Origin: Bacteroidales bacterium
GTDB lineage: Bacteria; Bacteroidota; Bacteroidia; Bacteroidales; Paludibacteraceae
DNA: 5,957 bases
Assembly (NCBI GenBank): GCA_900766775.1
Contig: CAAFXN010000145.1
Location: forward strand, 1-5,957
Direction: 5' to 3'
In this document: positions 4,752 through 5,957 of the stretch, piece by piece
Layout: each line of letters begins with the position of its first letter
Numbering within the stretch: the first letter of the stretch is position 1
Program-made: the position numbers and the translations under genes
Notes under the pieces: model-generated
What the model was told of the DNA's origin: nothing
The model's input: the letters and a program-made list of their open reading frames with translations, nothing else
Databases searched by the model: none

Positions 4752-5957
4752 ATGAGACACAATATATATATATTAAGTTTGCTTTTAAGCGTTTGTTTTT
4801 GCTGCCAACGCTCCCTTGCTGAGACCGTCTATTTTAAGAATAAAGCGGTTTGGGGTAACTCTAACACCAAGTGGGAAACAGTGTATATTCACTATTGGGG
4901 AGAGGGTATCGTAGGTACAACATGGGAAAATAGCCCTAAGATGGAATATATCGGCAATGATTGGTGGAAATATGATATCCCGGCTAATGGTAATATGTAC
5001 AATTTTATTTGTAAAAATGCCATAGGGGACACAAATTGGAAAAGCGCAGATCAAAAAGACAAATCGGGCGATGTTGCCTGCTATTTCAAAGAGGGTGCCC
5101 AAGACAAGTTAGAGTATATATCCATTCCTTCCAATAAAATTTACTTTTACAACACTGATGATAAATGGAGCACGGTTTTCGCACACATTTGGAATACCCC
5201 TAACCCCATTGACGCAACCACATGGGGACAGTTACCCTCTTTGAAGAACGAAGAGGACGGTTGGTGGAGTGCACCGATGATAGTGAGCGACAATTTCAAT
5301 TGTTTGTTTGCGAGCAGTGCAAACGGAGATGATAAAACAGTCGACCTCAAATACGATAAATCACTTCCATACTACAAAGAAGGCGAATGGTATGCCAGCA
5401 AGAAAACGCGTCGTACCATGGCTTTCTCAGGCTCCATCACTGATTGGAAGAGGCAGAGAATGACAACAGCCGCCGATGAAGAAAGTACACAATATACCCA
5501 ATTGTTTAAGACTGCTGTTAGGGAAGGAGAGTTTGGAATACAAGAATGCAGAAACCATGATGTTGATGTTAAAGTCGACTGGTGGTATGCAAGCAATTCT
5601 ACTCCGACCATTACTAAAGATACAACCATTCAATTAATTAGCGAGAAGAGTGGAAACGGAAGAAATCCAAAAATTACCGTTTGTGCTAATAAAGATGTTA
5701 CTTTCACTTACTATTATGATAGACATACATTAAAGATTGCATATGCCCCCAGTACTGTTCGGTTTGACTTACAAGGGCACGGTGGTGCAATTGCAGACAT
5801 ATCTGACGTAGCAGTAGGCGATAAGATTAGTGCTCCCACCCCGCCGACAGCAGAGGGGTACACCTTCGGCGGGTGGTACACGGATGCAGCATGCACCCAC
5901 GAATACGATTTCAATAGTATCGTAAATGAAGACATCACCCTCTACGCCAAGTGGACA
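4752..5957 (+). CDS. Secreted surface protein with two CBM26-like modules and an InlB B-repeat (3'-truncated by window edge)
   Basis: The frame opens with ATG at 4752 and runs 402 codons to the window end without a stop. Residues 1-23 form a signal peptide with a hydrophobic core (IYILSLLLSVCFCC) and likely cleavage after SLA. Two related modules follow. One, about 25-115, has VYFKN...WETVYIHYWG...DWWKYDIP...NFICKN. The other, about 129-205, has IYFYNTDDKWSTVFAHIW...GWWSAPM...NCLFAS. This pattern recalls starch-binding module family 26. Residues about 218-333 form an unassigned region ending in a VTFTYYYD strand. Residues 336-401 match the Listeria-Bacteroides/InlB B-repeat, with VRFDLQGHGG, GYTFGGWYTDAAC and DITLYAKW. 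B-repeats are surface spacers often present in tandem, so more probably follow. It should sit at the cell surface and may bind glycans; the sorting signal is outside the window. No SD is seen. It begins 5 nt after the preceding stop. Confidence 0.85.
   Translation, partial: MRHNIYILSLLLSVCFCCQRSLAETVYFKNKAVWGNSNTKWETVYIHYWGEGIVGTTWENSPKMEYIGNDWWKYDIPANGNMYNFICKNAIGDTNWKSADQKDKSGDVACYFKEGAQDKLEYISIPSNKIYFYNTDDKWSTVFAHIWNTPNPIDATTWGQLPSLKNEEDGWWSAPMIVSDNFNCLFASSANGDDKTVDLKYDKSLPYYKEGEWYASKKTRRTMAFSGSITDWKRQRMTTAADEESTQYTQLFKTAVREGEFGIQECRNHDVDVKVDWWYASNSTPTITKDTTIQLISEKSGNGRNPKITVCANKDVTFTYYYDRHTLKIAYAPSTVRFDLQGHGGAIADISDVAVGDKISAPTPPTAEGYTFGGWYTDAACTHEYDFNSIVNEDITLYAKWT

Noticed and set aside
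4785..5938. Several - strand open frames (67-105 codons) under the surface-protein gene
   Set aside because: They lie opposite one continuous 402-codon + frame with a signal peptide and recognisable modules, and none has a motif of its own.

Overview
The window looks like chromosomal DNA from a member of the Bacteroidota, most likely order Bacteroidales (Prevotella-, Bacteroides- or Muribaculaceae-like). Both promoters that can be read have the phylum's -33 TTTG / -7 TAnnTTTG architecture with an identical 20-nt spacer. Start codons lack Shine-Dalgarno sequences. The encoded families (Dcp-type M3 peptidase, AAA_14/DUF4143 ATPase, secreted protein with a Listeria-Bacteroides/InlB B-repeat) are typical of gut and oral Bacteroidales. 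All supported genes lie on the + strand.

Layout. (1) 1-1881: 3' part of an M3 zinc peptidyl-dipeptidase (Dcp), cut off by the left edge, followed by an intrinsic terminator. (2) 1995-2123: three direct repeats exactly 33 bp apart, then a canonical promoter. (3) 2148-3440: an autonomous AAA_14/DUF4143 ATPase gene, closed by a second terminator whose hairpin is almost a copy of the first. (4) 3531-3960: a non-coding stretch of about 430 bp, mostly tandem or periodic repeats: ten copies of an 11-bp unit around the palindrome TACGTA, a purine/G-rich array of 22-bp period, then AT-rich repeats 22 bp apart, the last of which contains the -33 box of a second promoter. (5) 3961-4083: a leader with a 5' hairpin, a (CAAA)6 microsatellite and a four-codon mini-ORF. 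(6) 4084-4746 and 4752-5957: a presumed two-gene operon with a 5-nt gap, encoding a small exported protein with a C-terminal membrane tail and a large secreted protein with two CBM26-like modules and at least one InlB B-repeat. The second protein runs off the right edge.

How the parts fit. The peptidase is a housekeeping-type oligopeptide-degrading enzyme and marks the conserved side of the window. The ATPase is a self-contained transcription unit between two matching terminators and looks like an accessory gene. The surface operon has its own unusual control region. The tandem carbohydrate-binding-like modules suggest glycan (possibly starch) binding at the cell surface, and the small tail protein is probably its membrane or envelope partner; these roles are inferences. 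The most unusual part is the intergenic DNA: four separate repeat families have periods of 11, 22, 22 and 33 bp, and two of them abut -33 boxes.
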